From contig NZ_PUJW01000004.1 of NCBI RefSeq assembly GCF_011189575.1, positions 62,001 to 126,000 on the forward strand: a stretch of 64,000 nt of DNA. Reading direction: 5' to 3'. The notes beneath the pieces were generated by a model. That model was not told where the DNA came from. It worked only from the letters and a program-made list of their open reading frames with translations, and did not search any database. The translations under genes and the position numbers were made by a program. Shown one piece after another: positions 16,874-25,802 of this stretch. Origin of the DNA: Photorhabdus cinerea. Its GTDB lineage: Bacteria; Pseudomonadota; Gammaproteobacteria; Enterobacterales; Enterobacteriaceae. Every line of letters starts with the position of its first letter. Position 1 is the stretch's first letter.

Positions 16874-17116
16874 AATATTTTATACAGATAATATGACTAA
16901 TTGATATTTCAATTACATATCTGATTAACTGGTTCTATTCGCTATTGACACTATTCTTTAACAAGAGCTTATTTATGCTGATTTCATACTGAGGAGATTG
17001 AGTAAGACGCCAATTGATAAGCAATTAAGATGAATAATTATTGCTTCCTACCGATGGCGATCAAGTCCCCAAATCGTAATTTATGACATCAAATATTATT
17101 GTGGCTGAAATTCTGG
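16874..17116. other. Intergenic DNA between lysO and artP, no gene seen
   Basis: AT-rich sequence holding the artP promoter and the 3' end of lysO. No RNA or open frame is supported. Confidence 0.4.
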
Positions 17117-18016
17117 TTAAGTAAAGAATGCTATCAGTAAAGGAGCCAGTAAGCTCAATACAAAACCGTGAACAATAGCTGCTGGAACGATACTAACACC
17201 ACCACACCGTTGTAATACTGGTAGGGTGAAATCCATAGAAGTCGCGCCACTTAATCCTACTGCGCTTGAGCGGTATCGATTGACCAAGGCTGGAATTAGC
17301 ATAATCGCTGCCAGTTCACGTGCCAGGTCGTTAAAGAATGCGGCACTGCCGATTACTGGTCCATAAGCATCAGAAAGCAAGATACCAGAGAGGGAATACC
17401 AGCCATAACCGGAAGCAAGTGCTAAACCTGTTTTCACTGGCAGTCCAAGGATAAATGCTGCAATTGCACCACCAGCAAGCGCACTGATCGCGACAATAAT
17501 CGCAATAATCATACCTCGGCGGTTCAGCAATATTTGTTTCAGGTTCATACCGCTGTTACGTAATTGAATACCTACCAGTAACAGCAAAATAACCAGAGCA
17601 ATTTCACTGGCACGACTGGCGAAATGCAGCCACGACCAGCCGGTTAGTCCAAGTAGGAAACCTAAAATCAGAACGCCACATAATTTCAGTGATTCAAAAA
17701 CCATATGTAAACGGGCAGGGGGCTTTTCCTGTTTGTGCGGACCGGCAATCCATGGATCTCGTTTTTCAAGAAGGAATAATGCCAGCATATTGGCGGCAAA
17801 AATACACAAGAAGAATACAGTTGCATACTGAAAAATAGAGAAGAGGTTACGGCCTAAATCTTCTAGCAAAGCAAGGCTTACCCCCATTAAAAACAAAATA
17901 ACGTATACCATTGCATTGAGGAGGCGATGAACAGCATTTAGCAGTGTTTGATTATTCGAACGGAAAAAATAACCAAGCGTTAACGGTAAAAGAATGATCA
18001 ACAGCCCAGAATACAT
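17117..18016 (-). CDS. lysO: L-lysine exporter LysO
   Basis: LysO (YbjE) exports lysine and toxic lysine analogues across the inner membrane. The protein has about eight hydrophobic segments and the conserved blocks LVGIQLRNSGMNLKQILLNRRGM, SGYGWYSLSGILLSDAYGPVIG, FFNDLARELAAIMLIPALV and GATSMDFTLPVLQR in order. I start it at ATG 18016 (MYSGLLII), which has AAGGA 8 bases upstream; the ATG at 18025 lies within that site. It is divergent from macA, as the gene is near the art and mac genes in E. coli. Confidence 0.93.
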   Translation of the reverse strand: MYSGLLIILLPLTLGYFFRSNNQTLLNAVHRLLNAMVYVILFLMGVSLALLEDLGRNLFSIFQYATVFFLCIFAANMLALFLLEKRDPWIAGPHKQEKPPARLHMVFESLKLCGVLILGFLLGLTGWSWLHFASRASEIALVILLLLVGIQLRNSGMNLKQILLNRRGMIIAIIVAISALAGGAIAAFILGLPVKTGLALASGYGWYSLSGILLSDAYGPVIGSAAFFNDLARELAAIMLIPALVNRYRSSAVGLSGATSMDFTLPVLQRCGGVSIVPAAIVHGFVLSLLAPLLIAFFT

Positions 18017-18330
18017 AATTAACATCCTTATAAAACAGTTAACGTCTTTTTATCCAAGTTTAGTGCGAAAATTAACCTGAAAAACCACAAAAATAAATAT
18101 AACAATTTTTTTACACTAAGAGAATAGTCAGGGTAGAGAGAAGCAGGTTGTTGCTCAAAGAATTTTTTATTCTTAATGTTGGTGTGTTATTAATAACTTT
18201 CAGTGGGTATAAAACTCAAACGGAGTTGCATCTATCTGGGATGAGTGGAAATTTCTGTTTTTCGTGGTATTGCAGGAAACATTGTTTTTTGCCATTCCTT
18301 TTGTCCAATGATTAAAGTGATGATATTTAA
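18017..18330. promoter_or_regulatory. Divergent lysO-macA promoter region
   Basis: About 310 bp between divergent genes. It must hold both promoters; I see no riboswitch fold or convincing operator. Confidence 0.4.
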
Positions 18331-19443
18331 ATGAATTTTATTCTTTCGAAACGTCGATGGATGGTGTTGTTAGTTATTGTGGCAGTTATTGCATTGGTTT
18401 TGGCGTATTTTCTGCATAGGCCAGAAACGGTTAAATATCAGACTGTATCCGTCATTAAAGGCGATTTGCAAAAAAATGTATTAGCAACAGGTAAACTGGA
18501 TGCGGTCAGAAAAGTGGATGTTGGAGCACAAGTTAGCGGACAGTTGCAGAACTTGTATGTTGAAGAGGGAGATAAGGTGACAAAAGGCCAGTTACTGGCG
18601 TTGATCGATCCCAAACCTGCCCAAAACCAAGTGAAAGAAGTTGAAGCGACGATCAAAGAACTAAATGCTAATTTGATGGAGGCCAAGGCGCAGTTGAAAC
18701 TGGCACAGTTGACATTACAGCGTCAGAACAACTTGGCAAAAGTGCAGGCGGTATCTCATCAGGAATTGGACCAAGCTAAAACAGATGTTGAAGTGAAAAG
18801 AGCGAAGGTAGAAACGTTGCTGGCGCAAATAAGTAAAAATCAAGCCAGCCTTGATACTGCCCAAACTAATTTGCAATACACTCGTATTACTGCCCCGATG
18901 GATGGCATTGTTGTCAATATCAAAACACTTCAAGGGCAAACGGTAATCGCGGCACAGGAAGCGCCTACTATTCTGACACTAGCTGATCTGGGAACGATGT
19001 TGGTAAAAGCGGAAGTATCAGAGGCAGATGTGATTTACCTGAAACCGGGTCAGAAAGCCTCATTTACTGTATTAGGCGCACCAGATAAAAATTTTCCAGG
19101 AGTGTTGAAAGATGTTTTGCCGACGCCAGAAAAGATTAATGATGCAATTTTCTTTTATGCCCGCTTTGAAGTGGCTAATCCTGAGCAACTTTTGCGTTTG
19201 CAAATGACTGCTCAAGTGAAAATTCAGCTGGATTCCTATCATGGCATTTTAATGATCCCGCTTTCTGCTTTGGGTAGGCAAATTACATCAACCCGTTATG
19301 AAGTGGATGTTTTGAATGGGGGTAAAGAAGAGAAAAAGGAAGTAAACATTGGTGTACGCAATGATGTAGATGTACAGATTTTATCCGGCCTGAAAGAAAA
19401 TGAGCAGGTGATTACTGGCCGCGGTGAAGCAGGGGATGAGTAA
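18331..19443 (+). CDS. macA: Macrolide export periplasmic adaptor MacA
   Basis: MacA links the inner-membrane ABC transporter MacB to an outer-membrane TolC channel. The 370-residue protein has an N-terminal membrane anchor (about 9-27), a lipoyl-like half (VDVGAQVSGQLQNLYVEEGDKV), a long helical hairpin (about 90-160, rich in K/A/Q/L), the second lipoyl half (YTRITAPMDGIVVNIKTLQGQTV) and a beta-barrel. Its stop overlaps the macB ATG (TAATG), so the two are translationally coupled. The complex exports macrolides, and in other enterobacteria enterotoxin or peptides. Confidence 0.95.
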   Translation: MNFILSKRRWMVLLVIVAVIALVLAYFLHRPETVKYQTVSVIKGDLQKNVLATGKLDAVRKVDVGAQVSGQLQNLYVEEGDKVTKGQLLALIDPKPAQNQVKEVEATIKELNANLMEAKAQLKLAQLTLQRQNNLAKVQAVSHQELDQAKTDVEVKRAKVETLLAQISKNQASLDTAQTNLQYTRITAPMDGIVVNIKTLQGQTVIAAQEAPTILTLADLGTMLVKAEVSEADVIYLKPGQKASFTVLGAPDKNFPGVLKDVLPTPEKINDAIFFYARFEVANPEQLLRLQMTAQVKIQLDSYHGILMIPLSALGRQITSTRYEVDVLNGGKEEKKEVNIGVRNDVDVQILSGLKENEQVITGRGEAGDE

Positions 19444-21386
19444 TGAATGCGTTACTTGAGCTAAAAGGCATAGCACGCAGCTATCCTGCTGGCGAGGAAC
19501 AGGTAAAAGTACTTGATAATGTTACTTTATCTATTTATGCCGGTGAGATGGTGGCAATTATCGGCGCTTCGGGATCAGGTAAATCGACACTGATGAATAT
19601 TCTTGGTTGCCTTGATAAACCCAGTTATGGCGAATACCGGGTAGCAGGACAGAATATTGCTGAACTGAATAATGATGAACTAGCGGCACTGAGACGGGAA
19701 CATTTTGGATTCATTTTTCAGCGCTATCATTTGCTGACCCATTTAACCGCAGAACAGAATGTAGAGATTCCTGCCGTTTATGCGGGAGCGGTTAAAACAG
19801 AGCGTAGGCAGAGAGCGATAGCATTGCTTAGTCGTCTAGGGCTAGAAGAGAGAATCAACTATCGGCCAGGGCAGCTCTCTGGGGGACAGCAGCAGAGAGT
19901 CAGTATTGCCAGAGCATTAATGAATGGTGGTCAGGTTATTTTAGCTGATGAGCCAACAGGGGCGTTGGATAGCCATTCCGGTGAAGAGGTGATGGCAATT
20001 CTCAAACAACTGTGTGAACAGGGGCATACCGTCATTATTGTCACTCATGATCCGAAAATTGCGGCTCAGGCACAGAGGGTTATTGAGATAAAAGATGGTC
20101 TTATTATGAGCGACTCTGGTCCGCAGCTGTGTAAAAAAGTAACTGAGGTCCCGTCAGTAACATCAAAAATATCATCAATCCGCCAAATCTTTGGGCGGTT
20201 TAACGAGGCTTTATTGATGGCATGGCGGGCGATGGTTGCTAACAAGATGCGAACTTTGTTGACCATGTTGGGGATTATTATTGGTATCGCATCTGTGGTG
20301 ACTATTTTGGTCATCGGAGATGCGGCCAAGGCATTGGTGTTATCCGATATTAAAGAGATTGCAACGAATACCATTAGTGTTTATCCGGGAGAAGATTTTG
20401 GTAGTGACGATCCGGTCAGTAAGCAAGCGCTGAAAATAGCAGATGTCGACGCTATTAAAGTGCAGCCCTATATTTTGGCGGTTTCACCTGTGATTGAGGG
20501 GGGAATGCGTCTGCGTAAAGGAAACATTGATGTTGCGGCGAGAGTATCGGGGATTGGTGATGAATATTTTCAGGTTTATGCTCTGCGTTTTGCTCAGGGA
20601 ATGAGTTTCACATCGGATATGGTACGCCGTCAGGGACAAGTTGTGGTTATTGATAAAAATACCCAGCGTAAGTTATTTCCTCACCAAAAAAATGTGATTG
20701 GAGAAGTCATCTTGATGGGTAATATGCCCGCTACTATTGTAGGGGTGATAGCTGAAAGAAAATCTGCATTTGGCGGTGATAGTTCATTACATGTCTGGTT
20801 GCCTTACAGCACAATGACCAGTCGCTTGATGAACCGCAATTACCTGGATTCTATTACCGTGAGAATAAAGGATGGTCATAACTCCAAAGATGCGGAACAG
20901 AAGATTGTTCAATTGCTGACTCTACGCCATGGAAAAAAGGATATTTTCACCTACAACACGGATATGCTGATAAAAACAGTGGAAAAAACCACCCGCACCT
21001 TACAACTATTCTTGACAATGGTGGCAGTAATTTCACTGATCGTTGGCGGGATTGGTGTTATGAATATTATGTTGGTTTCGGTGACAGAACGCACGAGAGA
21101 GATCGGTATCCGTATGGCAGTAGGGGCCAGGACCAGTGATGTCATGCAGCAATTTCTGATAGAAGCTATTTTGGTTTGTCTGGTTGGCGGTGTTTTAGGA
21201 ATTGCACTTTCCTATACGATTGCATTTATTGCTCAATTAGCGCTACCTGGTTGGCGTTTTGTCTTCCAGCCCATTGCCTTACTTAGTGCTTTCGCCTGTT
21301 CTACCGCGATTGGGGTGATATTTGGGTTTCTGCCCGCCCGTAATGCTGCTCGCCTTGATCCAATAGAAGCTCTGGCAAGAGAATAA
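19443..21386 (+). CDS. macB: Macrolide export ATP-binding/permease protein MacB
   Basis: MacB is a half-transporter with an N-terminal ATPase domain (Walker A GASGSGKST, Q-loop FIFQRYHLL, signature LSGGQQQRVSIARALM, Walker B ILADEPTGALD, H-loop VTHDP) and four membrane helices, the first near residue 270 followed by a large periplasmic domain and three C-terminal helices containing VSVTERTREIGIRMAVGARTSDV. The length of 647 residues matches E. coli MacB (648). It works as a mechanotransmitting dimer with MacA and TolC. Confidence 0.96.
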   Translation: MNALLELKGIARSYPAGEEQVKVLDNVTLSIYAGEMVAIIGASGSGKSTLMNILGCLDKPSYGEYRVAGQNIAELNNDELAALRREHFGFIFQRYHLLTHLTAEQNVEIPAVYAGAVKTERRQRAIALLSRLGLEERINYRPGQLSGGQQQRVSIARALMNGGQVILADEPTGALDSHSGEEVMAILKQLCEQGHTVIIVTHDPKIAAQAQRVIEIKDGLIMSDSGPQLCKKVTEVPSVTSKISSIRQIFGRFNEALLMAWRAMVANKMRTLLTMLGIIIGIASVVTILVIGDAAKALVLSDIKEIATNTISVYPGEDFGSDDPVSKQALKIADVDAIKVQPYILAVSPVIEGGMRLRKGNIDVAARVSGIGDEYFQVYALRFAQGMSFTSDMVRRQGQVVVIDKNTQRKLFPHQKNVIGEVILMGNMPATIVGVIAERKSAFGGDSSLHVWLPYSTMTSRLMNRNYLDSITVRIKDGHNSKDAEQKIVQLLTLRHGKKDIFTYNTDMLIKTVEKTTRTLQLFLTMVAVISLIVGGIGVMNIMLVSVTERTREIGIRMAVGARTSDVMQQFLIEAILVCLVGGVLGIALSYTIAFIAQLALPGWRFVFQPIALLSAFACSTAIGVIFGFLPARNAARLDPIEALARE

Positions 21387-21399
21387 GTGAAAAAATGTT

Positions 21400-21425
21400 A
21401 CGCCGCAGGCAATTGTCTGCGGCGT
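21400..21425 (+). terminator. Hairpin after macB
   Basis: A strong 9-10 bp inverted repeat (ACGCCGCAG / CTGCGGCGT) begins 13 bp after the macB stop and lies between the convergent macB and cspD genes. No T-run follows, so efficiency as an intrinsic terminator is uncertain. Confidence 0.6.
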
Positions 21426-21460
21426 GTAAGGTAATACCTGGTTATAACTCATAGGCTAAG

Positions 21461-21688
21461 TTATTTATAGCCTTTGGGTTCGTTTTCAAGGGGAACAATA
21501 ATGCTGGCATGATTTCCCTTTGGGCCTTGGTGAACGCTGAAATTCACCTTCTGGCCTGCTTTCAGCGTCCTGTAACCGTCCATCTGAATGGTTGAGTAAT
21601 GAGCGAAGATATCTTCTCCGCCGCTTGCAGGACAAATAAACCCAAAGCCCTTAGCATTATTGAACCACTTAACAGTACCTGTCTCCAT
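21461..21688 (-). CDS. cspD: Cold shock-like protein CspD
   Basis: CspD is a stationary-phase single-stranded nucleic acid-binding protein that inhibits replication. The 75-residue product has the RNP motifs KGFGFI and DIFAHY of the cold-shock domain. The open frame extends 23 codons further upstream, but METGTVKWFNNAKGFGFI is the true N-terminus by family comparison, and AGGG stands in front of ATG 21688. It is convergent with macB and divergent from clpS, as in E. coli. Confidence 0.94.
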   Translation of the reverse strand: METGTVKWFNNAKGFGFICPASGGEDIFAHYSTIQMDGYRTLKAGQKVNFSVHQGPKGNHASIIVPLENEPKGYK

Positions 21689-22031
21689 ACTTCGACATCC
21701 CTCGTTTAATAATTTCGGTTGAGATGAGTCATTAATATAACAGTCGTAAACAATCACATGTAAACAGTTACATTATCTGTGTTTGTTCACAAAACATACT
21801 GTAGTAAAAATCAAATTCTCGTCAAGCACAGAACAAATGTCTGGTTGTTTTGAATGACTAAAGTTTGATATAGATAACGATATGAGTTTCGTTCATTCAC
21901 TTTTATACCGAATTTTCATAGGGGAATAGTCTGTGGTAAAAGGAGTTAACCAGATAATGATAAGATAAATGGGAACATAATTTATTTGCTGGCAGTGGCT
22001 GGTATTAGAGATTAATCCTGTTGGGAAAATA
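21689..22031. promoter_or_regulatory. Divergent cspD-clpS regulatory region
   Basis: About 340 bp contain both promoters. It is AT-rich; no sigma or repressor site is clear enough to name. Confidence 0.45.
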
Positions 22032-22352
22032 ATGAACGATTATCATAATAGTTTGAAAAGTAAGGAATCAGTTAAGGATGAACGACAGCAAAAATTGCAG
22101 CCGCCGTCAATGTATCAGGCCATTCTTAACAATGATGATTACACTCCGATGGAGTTTGTAGTTGACGTATTACGAAAGTTCTTTTCTTATGATATTGAAC
22201 GGGCAACGCAATTAATGTTGGATGTCCATTATCAGGGAAAGGCTGTTTGTGGGGTTTATACTGCTGAGGTGGCAGAAACGAAAGCGGCTCAAGTAAATAT
22301 GTATGCCAGGGAGCATCAGCATCCATTACTTTGTACGCTGGAAAAAATCTAA
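22032..22352 (+). CDS. clpS: ATP-dependent Clp protease adaptor ClpS
   Basis: ClpS binds N-degron substrates and hands them to ClpA for degradation by ClpP. The 106-residue protein has the conserved NDDYTPMEFVVDVLRKFF and the VHYQGKAVCGVYTAEVAETK segments that form the N-end residue pocket. It lies immediately upstream of clpA, 31 bp apart. Confidence 0.96.
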   Translation: MNDYHNSLKSKESVKDERQQKLQPPSMYQAILNNDDYTPMEFVVDVLRKFFSYDIERATQLMLDVHYQGKAVCGVYTAEVAETKAAQVNMYAREHQHPLLCTLEKI

Positions 22353-22383
22353 CCAGTCATACTGATTTTAGGGGGAGGTGCTT

Positions 22384-24660
22384 ATGCTCAACCAAGAGCT
22401 TGAACTTAGTCTTAATATTGCTTTTGCTAAAGCGCGGGATAACAGACATGAGTTTATGACCGTGGAGCACCTGTTGCTGGCGTTGTTAAGCAATTCATCA
22501 GCGCGTGAAGCATTGGAAGCTTGCAAGGTCGATCTGGTTCAATTGCGCCAGGAACTGGAGAATTTCATTTCACAAACCACACCATTATTGCCTGAAAATG
22601 ATGAACGGGAGACTCAGCCAACATTGAGTTTTCAGCGTGTTCTTCAACGTGCGGTATTTCATGTTCAGTCTTCTGGGCGTTCCGAAGTGTCCGGTGCCAA
22701 TGTACTTGTGGCTATTTTCAGCGAGCAGGAGTCTCAGGCGGCTTATTTGCTGCGTAAACATGATGTAAGTCGCTTGGATGTGGTTAATTTCATTTCTCAT
22801 GGGGCTCAGAAAGAAGACACTGAATCGGATCATCAAGGAACAGGTGCGCAGGCTGCGGAAGAACCGCCGGCAGGTGAAGATCGTCTGGAGAATTTTACCG
22901 CTAATCTTAATCAACTCGCTCAGAAAGGGCAGATTGATCCATTGATTGGTCGCCAGGACGAGTTAGAGAGAACGATTCAGGTATTGTGCCGTCGCCGGAA
23001 AAATAACCCATTGTTGGTGGGTGAATCGGGGGTTGGTAAGACAGCTATTGCTGAAGGGTTAGCATGGCGGATTGTGCAAAAAGATGTGCCGGAAGTGATG
23101 GCGGATTGTACGATTTATTCACTGGATATAGGTTCATTGCTGGCAGGGACTAAATATCGTGGTGATTTTGAGAAGCGCTTCAAATCTCTGTTAAAAACCC
23201 TTGAGCAGGATAGAAAAAGTATTCTATTCATAGATGAAATCCATACCATTATTGGTGCGGGTGCGGCGTCAGGGGGGCAAGTAGATGCGGCCAATCTGAT
23301 TAAGCCACTGTTATCCAGCGGTCGAATCAGGGTGATTGGTTCCACGACCTATCATGAGTTCAGTAATATTTTTGAAAAAGATCGGGCGCTGGCTCGTCGT
23401 TTTCAGAAGATTGATATTGTGGAGCCTTCACCAGAAGAGACAGTACAGATTATTAAAGGGTTGCGGACCAAATATGAGGCGCACCATGATGTGCGTTATA
23501 CCACGAAAGCTATTCGTGCTGCGGTTGATTTGTCAGTGAAATACATTACTGACCGTCACTTACCGGATAAAGCCATAGATGTTATTGATGAGGCAGGAGC
23601 GCGTACTCGTTTGGTGCCGGTCAGCCGTCGTAAGAAAACGATCAATGTGTCGGATATTGAATCTGTTGTCGCGCGTATTGCTCGTATTCCTGAGAAAACC
23701 GTTTCTGCCAGTGATAAGGATGTTCTGAAGACGCTGGATGATCGGTTGAAAATGTTGGTGTTTGGTCAGGACACCGCGATTGCGGCATTGACTGAAGCCA
23801 TTAAAATGAGTCGTGCAGGATTAGGGCAGGATAATAAACCAGTAGGTTCTTTTCTACTTGCAGGCCCGACAGGTGTTGGTAAAACAGAGGTCACCGTCCA
23901 ACTTGCCAGGGTGCTGAATATTAAATTATTGCGCTTTGATATGTCGGAATATATGGAGCGTCATACCGTAAGCCGTCTGATTGGTGCACCACCGGGATAT
24001 GTTGGTTTTGATCAGGGCGGATTATTGACAGATGCTGTGATTAAACATCCTCATTCAGTATTGTTGCTCGATGAGATTGAAAAAGCGCATCCCGATGTAT
24101 TCAATCTGTTATTACAGGTCATGGATAACGGTACCCTGACCGATAACAACGGCCGTAAAGCGGATTTCCGCAATGTTATTTTAGTCATGACAACGAACGC
24201 TGGTGTACGTGAAACTCAGCGCACATCCATTGGATTTAAGCAGCAGGATAACAGTTCTGATGCAATGGAAGAGATCAAGAAGGTATTTACGCCAGAATTC
24301 CGTAACCGCCTTGATGGCATCATCTGGTTTAATACGCTTTCTATTGAGGTTATTCAGCAGGTAGTAGATAAATTTATTGTTGCACTGCAAGCACAATTGG
24401 ATGAAAAAGGCGTTTCACTGGAGGTCAGTGCAGATGCCCGTCAATGGTTGTGTGATAAAGGATATGATAAAGCGATGGGAGCTCGTCCAATGGCTCGGGT
24501 TATTCAGGATAGTTTGAAGAAACCGCTGGCAAATGAATTGCTGTTTGGCTCATTAGTGCACGGCGGTTCGGTTAGTATTGGTCTGGATAAGGCAAAACGA
24601 GTGCTGACTTATGATTTCAGTAATGCTTATAAGCAGAAACCAGAAGATGTAGTGCACTGA
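22384..24660 (+). CDS. clpA: ATP-dependent Clp protease ATPase subunit ClpA
   Basis: ClpA is the hexameric AAA+ unfoldase that feeds proteins into ClpP. The 758-residue protein has an N-domain with two Clp repeats (1-140), a first AAA module with Walker A GESGVGKT, and a second with Walker A GPTGVGKT, Walker B LLLDEIEKAH and a ClpP-binding loop. The start ATG 22384 gives MLNQELELSLN, as in E. coli, with GGGGGAGG upstream; a GTG at 22378 falls too close to it. It follows clpS in the usual order. Confidence 0.97.
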   Translation: MLNQELELSLNIAFAKARDNRHEFMTVEHLLLALLSNSSAREALEACKVDLVQLRQELENFISQTTPLLPENDERETQPTLSFQRVLQRAVFHVQSSGRSEVSGANVLVAIFSEQESQAAYLLRKHDVSRLDVVNFISHGAQKEDTESDHQGTGAQAAEEPPAGEDRLENFTANLNQLAQKGQIDPLIGRQDELERTIQVLCRRRKNNPLLVGESGVGKTAIAEGLAWRIVQKDVPEVMADCTIYSLDIGSLLAGTKYRGDFEKRFKSLLKTLEQDRKSILFIDEIHTIIGAGAASGGQVDAANLIKPLLSSGRIRVIGSTTYHEFSNIFEKDRALARRFQKIDIVEPSPEETVQIIKGLRTKYEAHHDVRYTTKAIRAAVDLSVKYITDRHLPDKAIDVIDEAGARTRLVPVSRRKKTINVSDIESVVARIARIPEKTVSASDKDVLKTLDDRLKMLVFGQDTAIAALTEAIKMSRAGLGQDNKPVGSFLLAGPTGVGKTEVTVQLARVLNIKLLRFDMSEYMERHTVSRLIGAPPGYVGFDQGGLLTDAVIKHPHSVLLLDEIEKAHPDVFNLLLQVMDNGTLTDNNGRKADFRNVILVMTTNAGVRETQRTSIGFKQQDNSSDAMEEIKKVFTPEFRNRLDGIIWFNTLSIEVIQQVVDKFIVALQAQLDEKGVSLEVSADARQWLCDKGYDKAMGARPMARVIQDSLKKPLANELLFGSLVHGGSVSIGLDKAKRVLTYDFSNAYKQKPEDVVH

Positions 24661-24670
24661 TATAGGATTG

Positions 24671-24709
24671 CACCACAGGCAAATATAAAACTGCTATTGC
24701 CTGTGGTGT
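24671..24709 (+). terminator. Terminator between clpA and infA
   Basis: A 12-bp inverted repeat (CACCACAGGCAA / TTGCCTGTGGTG) lies in the 71-bp gap between the convergent clpA and infA genes. In E. coli a tRNA-Ser gene (serW) is found in this gap; no tRNA fits here. Confidence 0.7.
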
Positions 24710-24731
24710 AATACCTAAAAACGGTAATGAA

Positions 24732-24950
24732 TCAGCGGCTACGGAAGACGATACGGCCTTTGCTCAGGTCATATGGGGTCAGCTCAACTGTAACCTTGTC
24801 GCCTGTCAGGATGCGGATGTAATTTTTACGCATTTTACCTGAAATGTGAGCAGTGACTACGTGCCCGTTTTCTAATTCAACGCGGAACATAGTGTTTGGT
24901 AGCGTGTCTAGCACTGTACCTTGCATTTCAATATTGTCTTCTTTGGCCAT
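24732..24950 (-). CDS. infA: Translation initiation factor IF-1
   Basis: IF-1 binds the ribosomal A site during initiation. The 72-residue protein is nearly identical to E. coli IF-1 (MAKEDNIEMQGTVLDTLPNT, then HISGKMRKNYIRIL). It is a single OB-fold domain. It has its own promoter space of about 155 bp after aat. Confidence 0.98.
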   Translation of the reverse strand: MAKEDNIEMQGTVLDTLPNTMFRVELENGHVVTAHISGKMRKNYIRILTGDKVTVELTPYDLSKGRIVFRSR

Positions 24951-25106
24951 CTAATCCTCTAAGTTTAACAACCATCGTTTTTAACGGGCAAGATAATGCC
25001 GAAAAACCCTCATTATGTAAAGGAATGTTGTATTTTAAACCGCTATTTTGCAAACGGTTCACCACGATATTCCCGCCATAATCAACATAAGTGGCTAAAA
25101 TATTGA

Positions 25107-25796
25107 TTATAAATCCAGCACTTGTTGCAACCAGCAGCCTGGTTTTAATGGTCGATTTCTAAATTGATAAAGATACTGAATGAAATTTTCCCTAGAGATT
25201 TCTTTCGCTCCCAATGACGCGGTGTGATGATTCAGAACCTGGCAATCAATTAGTTCACCATCGTGTCGCAGGAAATGGTGATAGAAAGCAATAAGCGCGC
25301 ATTTGGATGCATTCTCCATTTTGCTGAACATAGACTCACCGCAAAATAGTGTACCAACGCTGACACCGTACAGGCCACCAACAAGTCGCTCACCGTGCCA
25401 GACTTCTACTGAATGTGCCTGTCCTGTCTGATGTAATGCCTGATAACCTTGCCTAACATCCCTGCCTATCCAGGTTCCTTCCTGCCGTTGCGCGCAGGAG
25501 TAGATCACCTGCTCAAAAGCATGATTTACCGTAATACGGTATGGGTGATTTCGCAGAAACCGACGTAATGTCCGGCCAGTATGTAATTCTCCCGGAATGA
25601 TTACCGCACGTGGATCAGGAGACCACCAAAGCGGCACTTCACTTGGTAAAAACCAAGGGAAAATTCCTTCATGGTAAGCCGCATTCAATCGTCCAGCAGA
25701 TAAATCTCCGCCTACTGCTAGCAGGCCATTGGGTTCCGTCAATGCCTCTTTCGGCAGAGGAAAATCATATGAATGATCCAGTTGAATTATTGGCAT
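25107..25796 (-). CDS. aat: Leucyl/phenylalanyl-tRNA--protein transferase
   Basis: Aat adds Leu or Phe to proteins with N-terminal Arg or Lys, creating N-degrons read by ClpS and ClpAP, which are encoded nearby. The 229-residue protein has the family blocks GLLAVGGDLSAGRL, YHEGIFPWF, WWSPDPRAVI and GGLYGVSVGTLFCGESMFS. It ends the cydDC-aat gene run, starting 6 bp after the cydC stop. Confidence 0.96.
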   Translation of the reverse strand: MPIIQLDHSYDFPLPKEALTEPNGLLAVGGDLSAGRLNAAYHEGIFPWFLPSEVPLWWSPDPRAVIIPGELHTGRTLRRFLRNHPYRITVNHAFEQVIYSCAQRQEGTWIGRDVRQGYQALHQTGQAHSVEVWHGERLVGGLYGVSVGTLFCGESMFSKMENASKCALIAFYHHFLRHDGELIDCQVLNHHTASLGAKEISRENFIQYLYQFRNRPLKPGCWLQQVLDL

Positions 25797-25802
25797 TGTG
25801 TG

